64,000 nucleotides of DNA from Pseudalgibacter ostreae (GCF_042427585.1 NZ_JBHMFC010000010.1:1-64000), one strand, 5' to 3'; counted from the first letter of the stretch, positions 34,637 through 44,435 are shown. Translations and numbers: made by a program. Notes: generated by a model not told the origin, from the letters alone.

Positions 34637-36913
34637 TTGAAAACCATATTTTTTATCATCTATTTTTTTATAGGTCTATTGTATTCTCAGGCTCAACCAT
34701 TTGTCTCCGGGAAAGTTATAGATAGCGAGAACGGTGCGTCAATTGCTAACGTGTCCATTAAAAAGATACAGGACAGTACGTTTCTAATTTCAGATAGCAA
34801 TGGGAAGTTTAAAGCATATGGATTCGGGATTTATCGATTTTCAAAAATGGGATATAAAGAAAAGGAAGTCCGAATTTCAGATTCTAGCTTTATAAGGGTT
34901 CAGCTTCATTTAAATCCTTCGCAGTTAAATGAAGTTATTGTGAGTACAAACCATCTGCCGCAACAGCTAAAATATGCAAATACGACTATTGATATTGTTT
35001 CTTCAAAAGACATAGAACGTGGTAACAGTATTAATGTCGTTGATATTATAAATAGAGTGCCCAGTGTTTTTATGCAATCTGGGGCGTTAAACACCAATAA
35101 AATAGCCATTAGAGGGATTGGTTCCCGAAACTTATATGGAACGTCAAAAATTAGAGCGTATTTTCAAGATATTCCACTAACCTCGGGTAATGGGGAAACC
35201 ACTATTGAAGATTTTGAGTTGGCTTCTATCTCGCGGTTCGAAATAATTAAAGGCGCCGGGTCTAGTATTTACGGTGCGGGTTTAGGAGGCACCATACATA
35301 TAAGGCCTCAACGTGCATATGTAAATCAAACGGCCATACAAAGTGATTTGTCTATGGGGTCTTTCGGGTTAATGAAGGGGGTTTTAAATGTAAATCACGG
35401 CTCTGTAAAGCATAGTTTTAGAGCCGTTTATAGTAATACACATAGCGATGGCTACAGAGATAATAATACATACGACCGACAAAGTTTTACGATAAATACC
35501 AATCATTTTCTGAATGATAAAAATGAGATTACCGTGTTGGCCAGTTATGTAGGTTTAAAGGGGTTTATACCCAGTTCTATTAATGAAAACGCTTATCTAA
35601 ACACGCCTAAGTCGGCTGCATTTACCTGGGCGCAGTCTAAAGGCTATGAGGACGCACAACGTGGTGTTTTAGGTTTTTCCTGGAACCATGAATTCAATAA
35701 CAGTCTTAAGCAAGCAACCAGTGTTTTCACATCGTTTAAAGATGCTTATGAACCCAGACCTTTTGATATCCTTACCGAAAACACAGTAGCAGCTGGGATT
35801 AGAAGCCGTCTGTTAGGCGTTAAGGATAAGCTACATTGGACACTTGGTGGCGAGTTTTTTAAAGATGTTTACAAATCGAGGAATTTTGAGAACCTGTACC
35901 AAAACTATCCTTTAGGTACGGGTAGTGTTGAAGGGGATAAATTTTCAGACTTAAAAGAAAACCGAAGCTATTACAACTTGTTTTTTGAAGTAAATTATCA
36001 GTCTTCAGAAAAAACCACATGGTCTTTGGGGTTGAATTTTAATAAAACGTCTTATGATTTGTATGACAGGGTTTTAATAGATGCTAAGCCAGACCAGTCT
36101 GGGGCTTATGATTTTAAAGCCATGCTATCACCAAAATTCGGAATATCTCACGTGTTTACCAAAAACATAAGTATTTACTCTAATATAAGCCATGGGTTTT
36201 CACCTCCAACAACTGCCGAAACCTTGTTGCCCGATGGTTTAATTAATACGGATATAAAACCAGAAACAGGTTGGAACTTTGAAGTGGGTACCCGAGCAAC
36301 CTTTATTGATAATCGCCTACAACTTAACGTAGCTTTGTATAAGTTGGCCATTCGAAATCTTTTGGTGGCACGAAGAGTGGGCAACGATCAATTTATTGGA
36401 GTTAATGCAGGAAAAACTGCGCATAACGGTTTAGAACTTGTTTTAAAGCACCAATGGTTACAAAAAGAGGCGGTGGTATTAAACCATTATATGGCTTACA
36501 CACTCAACGATTTTAAGTTTAAAGACTTTATCGACGATGGAACTAATTTTTCTGGTAATAAACTAACGGGGGTTCCTGCAAGTGTATTGCATACAGGGCT
36601 GGATTTGGATACAGCTCTAGGGGTTTATGCAACCATTAACTATCAATATGTTGGGCGTATGCCTATAACAGACAGCAATTCGCTTTTTACTAGTGCCTAT
36701 AATTTAACAAATTTAAAGTTAGGATATAAACAGAGCATTAACAAAAATCTAAAATTAAATGCTTATTTTGGTTTGGATAATTTGTTTAACGAGCAGTATG
36801 CGTCTCAAATTCTTATTAATGCAACAGGTTTTGGAGGAACTGCTCCTAGGTATTATTATCCTGGAAACCCAACAAATTATTACACAGGAATTAATATAAG
36901 TTATATGTTTTAA
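34637..36913 (+). CDS. TonB-dependent receptor, candidate PQQ transporter
   Basis: A 758-residue outer-membrane receptor. The signal peptide (about 1-19) is followed by a CarboxypepD-regulatory-like domain (VSGKVIDSENGASIANVSIKK, about 22-95). The plug (NEVIVSTNHLPQQ ... RGIGSRNLYGTSKIRAY) and the barrel follow, ending in aromatic ISYMF. It starts with TTG; there is no in-frame ATG close by and the signal peptide is complete, so the TTG is probably real. A PQQ-dependent dehydrogenase follows 20 nt later. Since PqqU/YncD shows that TonB receptors can take up PQQ, import of PQQ is inferred. Siderophore uptake is an alternative. Confidence 0.8.
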   Translation: MKTIFFIIYFFIGLLYSQAQPFVSGKVIDSENGASIANVSIKKIQDSTFLISDSNGKFKAYGFGIYRFSKMGYKEKEVRISDSSFIRVQLHLNPSQLNEVIVSTNHLPQQLKYANTTIDIVSSKDIERGNSINVVDIINRVPSVFMQSGALNTNKIAIRGIGSRNLYGTSKIRAYFQDIPLTSGNGETTIEDFELASISRFEIIKGAGSSIYGAGLGGTIHIRPQRAYVNQTAIQSDLSMGSFGLMKGVLNVNHGSVKHSFRAVYSNTHSDGYRDNNTYDRQSFTINTNHFLNDKNEITVLASYVGLKGFIPSSINENAYLNTPKSAAFTWAQSKGYEDAQRGVLGFSWNHEFNNSLKQATSVFTSFKDAYEPRPFDILTENTVAAGIRSRLLGVKDKLHWTLGGEFFKDVYKSRNFENLYQNYPLGTGSVEGDKFSDLKENRSYYNLFFEVNYQSSEKTTWSLGLNFNKTSYDLYDRVLIDAKPDQSGAYDFKAMLSPKFGISHVFTKNISIYSNISHGFSPPTTAETLLPDGLINTDIKPETGWNFEVGTRATFIDNRLQLNVALYKLAIRNLLVARRVGNDQFIGVNAGKTAHNGLELVLKHQWLQKEAVVLNHYMAYTLNDFKFKDFIDDGTNFSGNKLTGVPASVLHTGLDLDTALGVYATINYQYVGRMPITDSNSLFTSAYNLTNLKLGYKQSINKNLKLNAYFGLDNLFNEQYASQILINATGFGGTAPRYYYPGNPTNYYTGINISYMF

Positions 36914-36933
36914 CTAATTTTATAAAAAAAACC

Positions 36934-38052
36934 ATGAAACATCTTCATTTTGTATTGATTTTAATATCGTGTTATGCCTGCGCACAACAGGCAGAATCTG
37001 AAATAAAAGCAGAAACGCCACAAGTGGAAACGTATACCACGGAACTTGTTATTTCAGAATTAAATATTCCATGGGGTATGGCATTTCTTCCAGACGGGAG
37101 CATGTTGGTTACCGAAAAAGCAGGCGAGCTGATTCATTTTAAGAATGGAGAAAAAAAACGAATTGAAGGGCTTCCTGAAATTTATGTACGGGGTCAAGGA
37201 GGTTTAATGGACATTCATTTGCATCCAGACTACGAAACAAATGGATGGATCTATATGTCTTACGCTGCTGCGGAAGGGGAAGGTGATGGGGGCAATACGA
37301 CCCTCATGCGAGCCAAGCTAAAAGATAATAAATTGGTAGAAAAGCAACAGTTGTATAAAGCCAGCCCAAATTCTAAAAAGGGACAGCATTTCGGTTCGCG
37401 TATAGCGTTTGATAATGATGGTTACCTATATTTTTCTATTGGCGATCGCGGCGATCGAGACTTAAACCCCCAAGATATTACCCGAGATTGTGGTAAGATT
37501 TACAGGTTGCATGACGACGGAACAATCCCAGTGGATAATCCTTTTGTACATTCAGAGCATGCTAAAAAGGCTATTTATAGTTACGGACACCGAAATCCGC
37601 AAGGTTTAGTGAAAAATCCCGAAACAGGAGCGATTTGGTCTCACGAACACGGCCCACAAGGGGGAGACGAAATTAATATCATCCAGAAAGGAAAAAACTA
37701 CGGATGGCCTGTTATATCTTACGGTATAAATTATAGCGGAACCTCTTTTACAGATATTACAGAAAAAAAAGGCATGGAGCAACCTGTTTTCTATTGGGTA
37801 CCTTCTATAGCTCCAAGTGGCATGGCATTTGTAAGTTCCGATAAATACCCCGAATGGAGTGGTAGCTTATTAGTGGGGGCACTTAAATTTCAATATTTAG
37901 AACGTCTTGTTTTAGAAAAAGGAAAAGTTGTTAAACGGGAAAAACTAATGGAAAAAGCAGGTCGTATAAGGAATGTGGTTCAGGCTCCAGATGGTTATAT
38001 TTATGTAGCGGTTGAGGGTAAGGGCATCGTTAAAATTATACCTAAAAATTAA
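36934..38052 (+). CDS. PQQ-dependent sugar dehydrogenase (soluble aldose type)
   Basis: A 372-residue six-bladed beta-propeller of the GSDH/Asd family. Family motifs are IPWGMAFLPDG, GGLMDIHLHPDY, QHFGSRIAFDNDGYLYFSIGDRGDR, SYGHRNPQGL and HEHGPQGGDEINII, which form the PQQ and calcium site. The leader (LISCYAC) contains a possible lipobox. It would oxidise aldose sugars in the periplasm and pass electrons to the cytochrome c encoded next. No PQQ biosynthesis genes are in the window. Confidence 0.92.
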   Translation: MKHLHFVLILISCYACAQQAESEIKAETPQVETYTTELVISELNIPWGMAFLPDGSMLVTEKAGELIHFKNGEKKRIEGLPEIYVRGQGGLMDIHLHPDYETNGWIYMSYAAAEGEGDGGNTTLMRAKLKDNKLVEKQQLYKASPNSKKGQHFGSRIAFDNDGYLYFSIGDRGDRDLNPQDITRDCGKIYRLHDDGTIPVDNPFVHSEHAKKAIYSYGHRNPQGLVKNPETGAIWSHEHGPQGGDEINIIQKGKNYGWPVISYGINYSGTSFTDITEKKGMEQPVFYWVPSIAPSGMAFVSSDKYPEWSGSLLVGALKFQYLERLVLEKGKVVKREKLMEKAGRIRNVVQAPDGYIYVAVEGKGIVKIIPKN

Positions 38053-38067
38053 AAAAAAACAGTAAAC

Positions 38068-38469
38068 ATGAAATTACTTTTGCTAACACTTGTTGTTTCC
38101 TTTTCATTTATAAATGCAAGCTATTCTCAAGAAAATGCTTTAGCATCAAGTCTTGCAAGGGGAGAGGAGATTTATGTCGATTTTTGTGTAACATGCCACT
38201 TGCCAAATGGAAAAGGGGTCGCAGAAATATACCCGCCATTAGCACAATCAGATTATCTTATCAAAAACAGAAAGGCTAGTATTAAGGCTATTAAGTATGG
38301 TTTAAGTGGAGACATTATTGTTAACGGCAAACCATACAATGGCACTATGGCACCTTTGGGGTTAAGCGATGATGAAGTGGCAGATGTTATGAATTATATC
38401 ACTAACAGTTGGGGCAATAAAAATACAAAAATGATTACAGAAAACGAGGTTTCGGAAATTGAAAAATAA
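38068..38469 (+). CDS. periplasmic class I cytochrome c
   Basis: A 133-residue exported cytochrome with one haem site (Cys40-VTCHL, His44) and a likely axial Met94 (NGTMAPLG). It starts 16 nt after the PQQ dehydrogenase and is the natural electron acceptor for it. The last 20 residues are charged and look unstructured. Confidence 0.92.
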   Translation: MKLLLLTLVVSFSFINASYSQENALASSLARGEEIYVDFCVTCHLPNGKGVAEIYPPLAQSDYLIKNRKASIKAIKYGLSGDIIVNGKPYNGTMAPLGLSDDEVADVMNYITNSWGNKNTKMITENEVSEIEK

Positions 38470-38503
38470 GAAGTATCGCAAGCTTAAAGCCTGACATTTT
38501 GAT

Positions 38504-38511
38504 TAACTTTG
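38504..38511 (+). promoter_or_regulatory. -7 promoter box of the udk operon
   Basis: TAACTTTG matches TAnnTTTG and ends 27 nt before the udk ATG. The -33 TTG is not clear. Confidence 0.5.
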
Positions 38512-38538
38512 CAAGCTGTTGATCAATAAACAATAATC

Positions 38539-39144
38539 ATGCTTATTATAGGGATTGCTGGAGGCACGGGGTGTGGTAAAACCACCGTTGTAAATCACAT
38601 TATGGACGAATTGCCCAATGGAGAAGTAGGACTTATTTCTCAAGATTCTTATTATAATGATTTGTCTTATTTAAGTTTAGACGCACGATCTGAAATGAAT
38701 TTCGATCATCCCGATGCCATTGATTTTAAATTACTGGTCAAGCATTTAAAAGATTTAAAGAAAGGCAAATCGATAGGGCAACCGATGTATGATTTTGTTG
38801 CACACAATAGAACAGATAAAACCCTTTTAACGCATCCTAAAAAAGTAATGCTTGTTGAAGGAATTTTAATATTGACCCATCCCGAATTAAGGGATATGTT
38901 TGATATCAAATTATTTGTAGATACTGATAGCGACGAGCGTTTAATCCGCCGCTTAAAACGCGATATATCCGATCGGGGTAGAAACTTAGACGATGTGTTA
39001 ACCCGTTATCAAAGCACTTTAAAGCCTATGCACGATCAATTTATTGCGCCTACTAAAGTATTTGCAGATATGATTGTCCCTAATAATAAATATAATATGG
39101 TGGCGATAGACATTATTCGGAATATTATAACTCAAAAACTATAA
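38539..39144 (+). CDS. udk: uridine kinase
   Basis: A 201-residue P-loop kinase that phosphorylates uridine and cytidine for pyrimidine salvage. Walker A is GGTGCGKTT; the SQDSYYNDL, NFDHPDAIDF and LVEGILIL blocks are typical of Udk. The DivIC/FtsB gene starts at the base after its stop codon, so they are co-transcribed. Confidence 0.97.
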   Translation: MLIIGIAGGTGCGKTTVVNHIMDELPNGEVGLISQDSYYNDLSYLSLDARSEMNFDHPDAIDFKLLVKHLKDLKKGKSIGQPMYDFVAHNRTDKTLLTHPKKVMLVEGILILTHPELRDMFDIKLFVDTDSDERLIRRLKRDISDRGRNLDDVLTRYQSTLKPMHDQFIAPTKVFADMIVPNNKYNMVAIDIIRNIITQKL

Positions 39145-39468
39145 ATGGCTCCAGTTTTTAATAAAAAAAAGATTTTTAAACCCTTTAAAAATGTGTTTGT
39201 CCTTATGCTGACATTGTTTGTGATTTGGATGTTGTTTTTCGATGCTAATTCCTGGCTTATCCATCACGAGCTGAACAACAATATAGAGGCCCTGAACAAT
39301 GAGAAGACTTATTATGAAAAAGAAATAGAAAAGGATAAGAAAGCACTTAAAAAATTAACGACAGAAGAAGGCTTGGAAAAATTTGCCCGAGAGTATTATT
39401 ATATGAAACGGGAAAATGAAGAAATTTTTATTATTGAATACGAAGACAGTATTAATCTAAACAAATAA
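39145..39468 (+). CDS. septum formation initiator (FtsB/DivIC) family protein
   Basis: A 107-residue bitopic membrane protein. A basic N-terminus, one transmembrane helix (about 16-33) and a periplasmic coiled coil (IEALNNEKTYYEKEIEKDKKAL) precede the EEGLEKFAREYYYMKRENEEIF segment typical of FtsB/DivIC. It would act in the divisome with FtsL/FtsQ-type proteins. It starts directly after udk and its stop overlaps the ATG of mutA by one base (TAATG). Confidence 0.88.
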   Translation: MAPVFNKKKIFKPFKNVFVLMLTLFVIWMLFFDANSWLIHHELNNNIEALNNEKTYYEKEIEKDKKALKKLTTEEGLEKFAREYYYMKRENEEIFIIEYEDSINLNK

Positions 39469-40865
39469 TGGATAATTCCCTTTTTGATGCTTTTGATGCG
39501 GTTTCTGGAAAACAATGGAAACAAAAAATACAGTTCGACTTAAAGGGGGCCGACTATAACAGCACGCTCATTTGGGAAAGTCATGAGGGAATTGCTGTAA
39601 AACCATTTTATACTGCGGAGGACCTTAATGCGCAATCAAGTACGTGCTACTCTAAAAGAACGGGATGGAACGTTTGTCAACCCATATATGTGGCCGATGC
39701 TGCTAGATCTAATAAAAAAGCCTTAATTAGCATAGAAAAAGGGGCCGATAGCATTTTATTTATACTGCCTTCCGAAAGTATTTCAATAGAAGACCTTTTG
39801 ATAGGGATAGATTTAAACACGAGTTCTGTATATTTCGAACTGCAATTTTTATCTTATGAATATGTTCAAAAGATAATGACTTATCAACACGGGCACGGGG
39901 TGAAAACGGGCTCTCATAACATCCATATTTCAACAGATATTATTGGGCATCTTTCAAAAAATGGTAATTGGTTCAATACTTTAAATGATGACTTTCAGGT
40001 GTTTGTAGCTATTGTTCAAGCTACCAAGAGTTTTAATGTTAATATGGCGCTTTATCAAAATGCGGGAGCTAATATGGTGCAACAATTGGCCTATGCTCTG
40101 GCGCATGCCAATGAGTATTTGAATGTTCTTGATAAAAAGCTTAGTGCACAAGATTCAAAACACCAGATATCTTGCACATTTCATGTGGCCGTAGGAACAA
40201 ACTATTTTTTTGAAATTGCTAAATTAAGAGCATTGCGTTTGCTTTGGAATACCTTAGCCTCAGAATACCATATAGATACGGTTTGTCATATGATAGCGAC
40301 TCCAACCAAACGAAACAAAACACTGTATGACTATAATACCAATTTGCTTCGCACGACAACCGAGTGTATGAGCGCTGTGGTTGGAGGGGCAGATACGATT
40401 ATTAACTTAGCTTTTGATAGTGTGTATCATAAAACCAATGAGTTTTCAGAGCGTATTGCACGAAACCAATTGCTTATTTTAAAACATGAAAGCCATTTTG
40501 ATAAAGTGGATAATCCTGCAGATGGGGCTTATTATATAGAAACCTTAACCCAGCAATTGGCAGAGAAAGCACTTTTGTTATTTAAAGAAATAGAATTAAG
40601 TGGAGGGTTTCTAAAGCAATTGAAAGTAGGGACCATTCAAAGAAAGATAAAAGAAAGTGCAGCTAAAGAGCAAAAACAGTTTGATGAAGGAGAAGAGGTT
40701 TTAGTGGGAAGCAATAAATACATAAACCCAACAGATGTTATGAAAGCTAAAATAGAACTGTATCCATTTGTGAAAATAAAATCAAGGAAAACCTTAATAG
40801 AGCCTATTATAGAAAACCGGTTGTCGGAAACTTTAGAGCAAAAACGATTAAAAAAGGAAGCTTAA
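39468..40865 (+). CDS. mutA: methylmalonyl-CoA mutase small (beta) subunit
   Basis: A 465-residue subunit of the heterodimeric mutase that interconverts succinyl-CoA and R-methylmalonyl-CoA. It has the TIM-barrel part only, with YSKRTGWNVCQP, NMALYQNAGANMVQQLAYALAHANEYL and NPADGAYYIETLT blocks. The B12-binding His of the C-terminal domain is absent, as expected for the non-catalytic subunit. It lies 13 nt before mutB. Confidence 0.94.
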   Translation: MDNSLFDAFDAVSGKQWKQKIQFDLKGADYNSTLIWESHEGIAVKPFYTAEDLNAQSSTCYSKRTGWNVCQPIYVADAARSNKKALISIEKGADSILFILPSESISIEDLLIGIDLNTSSVYFELQFLSYEYVQKIMTYQHGHGVKTGSHNIHISTDIIGHLSKNGNWFNTLNDDFQVFVAIVQATKSFNVNMALYQNAGANMVQQLAYALAHANEYLNVLDKKLSAQDSKHQISCTFHVAVGTNYFFEIAKLRALRLLWNTLASEYHIDTVCHMIATPTKRNKTLYDYNTNLLRTTTECMSAVVGGADTIINLAFDSVYHKTNEFSERIARNQLLILKHESHFDKVDNPADGAYYIETLTQQLAEKALLLFKEIELSGGFLKQLKVGTIQRKIKESAAKEQKQFDEGEEVLVGSNKYINPTDVMKAKIELYPFVKIKSRKTLIEPIIENRLSETLEQKRLKKEA

Positions 40866-40878
40866 AATAAGTAGGGTA

Positions 40879-43071
40879 ATGGCAAGAAAAAATCTTCAAC
40901 ATATAAAATTGAAATCAGAAATTGAAATCCAGGACAAAAATGATTCTGGTTTTCAGGTTGTTGATAATATGATGCTGAAGAAAAGCTATTCAAAGCATGA
41001 TATTGAAAATTTAAATCATCTTAATTTTGTTGCAGGTATCGCGCCTTATTTACGTGGGCCTTACAGCACCATGTATGTGCAGAGGCCTTGGACAATTCGT
41101 CAGTATGCCGGGTTTTCTACAGCAGAAGAGAGTAATGCCTTTTATAAACGCAATTTAAAAGCAGGCCAAAAAGGCCTTTCTGTTGCTTTTGATTTGGCAA
41201 CCCACCGCGGCTACGATAGCGATCATGAGCGTGTGGTTGGCGATGTAGGGAAAGCTGGTGTCGCTATAGATTCTGTTGAAGATATGAAACTGCTTTTTGA
41301 TCAGATTCCACTGGATCAAATAAGTGTGTCCATGACCATGAATGGGGCAGTACTTCCTATTATGGCATTTTATATTGTGGCAGCAGAAGAGCAAGGCATA
41401 AAGCCAGAACACTTGGAAGGCACGATTCAAAATGATATTTTAAAGGAGTTTATGGTGCGTAACACTTATATTTACCCACCTTCGCCTTCAATGAAAATCG
41501 TTTCGGATATTTTCGTTTATACCAGTAAGCTTATGCCTAAATTTAATAGTATAAGTGTTTCTGGATACCATATGCAAGAAGCAGGTGCCACAGCGGATAT
41601 TGAATTAGCTTACACGCTGGCAGATGGTTTAGAATATATACGGAAAGGACTGGAGTCTGGATTAGATATCGATGTCTTTGCGCCTAGACTATCGTTTTTC
41701 TGGGGCATTGGCATGAATCATTTTACGGAAATAGCCAAATTGCGTGCGGCAAGGATGTTGTGGGCAAAAATGATAAAACCCTTCAAACCCAAAAACGAAA
41801 AAACGTTAATGTTGCGAACCCATTCCCAAACTTCTGGTTGGAGTTTAACGGAACAAGACCCTTTTAATAACATTGCAAGAACTTGTATTGAGGCATCCGC
41901 AGCAGTATTTGGCGGGACACAATCTTTGCATACCAATGCGCTGGATGAAGCTATTGCTTTGCCTACAAATTTCTCTGCACGTATAGCACGAAACACACAG
42001 CTTGTTCTTATAGAAGAAACTAAAATCTCCAAAACGATAGACCCTTGGGCAGGAAGTTTTTATGTGGAGCGCCTAACCCATGATTTAGCACAAAAAGCAT
42101 GGAAGCTAATTAAAGAAATTGAAGAATTGGGAGGAATGACCAAAGCTATTGAAGCGGGTATACCGAAAATGAGAATTGAAGAAGCTTCAGCTAAAAAACA
42201 AGCACGGATCGATTCTAATGTGGATGGTATCGTGGGGCTTAATAAGTATGTGTTGGACGAAGAGCGGCACATGGCAACACTAGAGGTTGATCATGAAAGG
42301 GTTTTAAAAACACAGCTAGAAAGATTAACGAGGTTAAAAGCAACCCGTAACCATGAAAAAGTAGAAAAAGCACTTTTTAATTTAACGGAAGCTGCAAAAA
42401 TGGCATTAAACACTAATTCTTCTAATTCTAAAACACCCCCAAAAACAGATTTAAAAGACTTATGTTTGACGCGTAATAGAAATTTATTAGCTTTAGCAGT
42501 AGAGGCCGCTCGTGAACGGGCTACCTTAGGTGAAATAAGTAGGGCATTAGAAATGGTTTTCGGGCGTTATAAAGCAGATATAAAATCATGCTCGGGTGTG
42601 TATAGTAAAGAAATTAAAAACGACCGCACATTTATAAAAGCTCAAGAGCTAGCAGATGTTATCGCTGAACAAGAAGGAAGACGCCCTCGTATTATGATTG
42701 CCAAACTAGGACAAGATGGGCATGATAGGGGAGCCAAAGTAGTGGCAACTGGTTTTGCAGATGTAGGCTTTGATGTGGACATTGCACCACTGTTTCAAAC
42801 CCCAAAAGAGGTTGCAAAACAAGCGGTGGAAAATGATGTGCATGTTTTGGGAATATCATCTTTAGCAGCGGGGCATAAAACGTTAGTGCCAGATGTTATA
42901 AAGGAACTAAAAAAATATAATCGTGAGGACATCTTGGTAATTGTGGGAGGTGTAATCCCTAAACAAGATTATCTGTTTTTATTCAATGCTGGAGTAACGG
43001 CTGTGTTTGGTCCAGGAACAAAAGTAAGTCAAACCGCTATTACTGTTTTAGAGATATTGAGAGCTAATTAA
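40879..43071 (+). CDS. mutB: methylmalonyl-CoA mutase large (alpha) subunit
   Basis: The catalytic subunit of 730 residues. The barrel carries GPYSTMYVQRPWTIRQYAGFS and FDLATHRGYDSDHERV. The C-terminal B12-binding domain has DGHDRG (DxHxxG, cobalt ligand His615) followed by AKVVATGFADVGFDVDI. It requires adenosylcobalamin. Its role in propionate and branched-chain or odd-chain carbon metabolism follows from the family. No cobalamin riboswitch, mce epimerase or meaB chaperone gene is nearby. Confidence 0.97.
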   Translation: MARKNLQHIKLKSEIEIQDKNDSGFQVVDNMMLKKSYSKHDIENLNHLNFVAGIAPYLRGPYSTMYVQRPWTIRQYAGFSTAEESNAFYKRNLKAGQKGLSVAFDLATHRGYDSDHERVVGDVGKAGVAIDSVEDMKLLFDQIPLDQISVSMTMNGAVLPIMAFYIVAAEEQGIKPEHLEGTIQNDILKEFMVRNTYIYPPSPSMKIVSDIFVYTSKLMPKFNSISVSGYHMQEAGATADIELAYTLADGLEYIRKGLESGLDIDVFAPRLSFFWGIGMNHFTEIAKLRAARMLWAKMIKPFKPKNEKTLMLRTHSQTSGWSLTEQDPFNNIARTCIEASAAVFGGTQSLHTNALDEAIALPTNFSARIARNTQLVLIEETKISKTIDPWAGSFYVERLTHDLAQKAWKLIKEIEELGGMTKAIEAGIPKMRIEEASAKKQARIDSNVDGIVGLNKYVLDEERHMATLEVDHERVLKTQLERLTRLKATRNHEKVEKALFNLTEAAKMALNTNSSNSKTPPKTDLKDLCLTRNRNLLALAVEAARERATLGEISRALEMVFGRYKADIKSCSGVYSKEIKNDRTFIKAQELADVIAEQEGRRPRIMIAKLGQDGHDRGAKVVATGFADVGFDVDIAPLFQTPKEVAKQAVENDVHVLGISSLAAGHKTLVPDVIKELKKYNREDILVIVGGVIPKQDYLFLFNAGVTAVFGPGTKVSQTAITVLEILRAN

Positions 43072-43120
43072 TTTCTTAATATTTGAATGTTTAATTAACT
43101 AATATTTAATTCGGATAAAT

Positions 43121-43151
43121 TTGTCTGTTTTAAAATATTGTGATATTTTTG
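43121..43151 (+). promoter_or_regulatory. promoter of the Rrf2-RIC operon
   Basis: TTG at 43121-43123, a 20-nt spacer and TATTTTTG at 43144-43151, followed 20 nt later by the ATG of the Rrf2 regulator. Autoregulation by the Fe-S or NO-sensing repressor is likely. Confidence 0.7.
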
Positions 43152-43171
43152 TATTAAATTAAAAATAAGAT

Positions 43172-43606
43172 ATGTTTTCAAAAGCTTGCGAATACGGAAT
43201 TAAGGCAACGATATTTATCGCAACCAAATCTTATGAAGGGATACGGGTTAGCCCGAAAGAAATTGCCCAAGAAATAAATTCGCCACAAGCGTTTACAGCT
43301 AAAATATTACAAGCCTTGGTAAAGCACAACGTTGTTAATTCTGTAAAAGGGGCGTATGGTGGTTTCGAAATCGATGTTAAAGATATTAGCCATATTAAAT
43401 TATCACAAATCGTGAATGCTATTGATGGCGACAGTATTTATAAAGGCTGTGGCCTTGGATTGGAAAAATGTGATGAAAACCATCCATGCCCCGTACATTA
43501 TAAATTTAAAGGTGTTCGAGATGAACTTAAATATATGCTTGAAAATACAAATCTAGAAGAATTGGCAAAAAACATTACATCTGGCACATCTTTTTTGAAA
43601 ATTTAA
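43172..43606 (+). CDS. Rrf2 family regulator, NsrR-like Fe-S/NO sensor
   Basis: A 144-residue winged-helix regulator. The N-terminal HTH (SPKEIAQEINSPQAFTAKILQALVKHNVV) precedes a three-cysteine cluster site, Cys93, Cys100 and Cys106 (CGLGLEKCDENHPC). This matches the spacing style of NsrR and IscR-like members. It probably holds an Fe-S cluster that is lost on reaction with NO. It lies 50 nt upstream of the RIC start and is the likely local repressor. Confidence 0.9.
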   Translation: MFSKACEYGIKATIFIATKSYEGIRVSPKEIAQEINSPQAFTAKILQALVKHNVVNSVKGAYGGFEIDVKDISHIKLSQIVNAIDGDSIYKGCGLGLEKCDENHPCPVHYKFKGVRDELKYMLENTNLEELAKNITSGTSFLKI

Positions 43607-43656
43607 AAAAAAATTTGACTATAAATAGGATAAAAACATCCGAAATAAACAACACT

Positions 43657-44388
43657 ATGGAAACATTAAATAAAGGCGCTCAAAAACAAATAGGGCATTT
43701 CGTAGCAGACGATTTTAGAACTGCAGCAGTATTTAGTAACTACGGTATCGATTTTTGCTGTAAAGGACACAGAACTATCGAAGAAGTTTGTGATAAAAAG
43801 GGAATAGATACAAATGAATTGCTGAATAAATTAGAGGCAGCCGTAAATTCGAATGCAAACCAGTCGATAGACTATAAATCATGGCCTTTAGATTTATTGG
43901 CAGATTATGTCGAGAAAAAACATCACCGCTATGTAGAGGAAAAAACGCCGGTATTACGCCAGTTTTTAGATAAGTTGTGCAAAGTACATGGCGAAAGACA
44001 TCCAGAGTTATTTGAAATCAATGAGTTGTTTACCGGTTGTGCCGGAGAACTGGCGGCTCACATGAAAAAGGAAGAGCTTATTTTATTTCCGTTTGTTAAA
44101 AAAATGGTTGCTGCCAACTTAAATAGAAGCGCTATAGAAGCTCCTCATTTTGGAACTGTTGGAAACCCTATAGCGATGATGATGGAAGAACATGAAAATG
44201 AAGGCGAACGTTTTAGAAAAATTGCAGAGTTAACAAATAACTATAATCCGCCTGCAGATGCTTGTAATACTTACAGAGTTACATTTGCTATGTTAGAGGA
44301 GTTTGAAAAAGATTTACACTTGCACATTCATCTGGAAAATAATATTTTATTCCCAGAAGCTATTAAGCTAGAACAACAGTTCAGTTAA
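43657..44388 (+). CDS. ric: iron-sulfur cluster repair di-iron protein (RIC/ScdA/YtfE)
   Basis: A 243-residue di-iron protein that repairs NO- and peroxide-damaged Fe-S clusters. It has the N-terminal ScdA_N domain (GHFVADDFRTAAVFSNYGIDFCCKGHRTIEEVC), then a hemerythrin-like four-helix domain with HHRYVEEK, HMKKEE, MMEEHENEG and HIHLENNILFP. I start at ATG 43657; an upstream TTG would add 14 residues. A terminator follows. Confidence 0.95.
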   Translation: METLNKGAQKQIGHFVADDFRTAAVFSNYGIDFCCKGHRTIEEVCDKKGIDTNELLNKLEAAVNSNANQSIDYKSWPLDLLADYVEKKHHRYVEEKTPVLRQFLDKLCKVHGERHPELFEINELFTGCAGELAAHMKKEELILFPFVKKMVAANLNRSAIEAPHFGTVGNPIAMMMEEHENEGERFRKIAELTNNYNPPADACNTYRVTFAMLEEFEKDLHLHIHLENNILFPEAIKLEQQFS

Positions 44389-44435
44389 ACTTATTTAGAA
44401 AATAAGAAATGCTTAGCATCTATTTTTGTATTTTT

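Noticed and set aside
34637..36913. SusC-like receptor as part of a polysaccharide utilisation locus.
   Set aside because: At 758 residues it is shorter than most SusC proteins, no susD follows, and the neighbours are a PQQ dehydrogenase and a cytochrome.
39468..43071. Cobalamin riboswitch upstream of methylmalonyl-CoA mutase.
   Set aside because: mutA starts inside the stop codon of the FtsB-like gene and I see no conserved B12-box in the region before udk.
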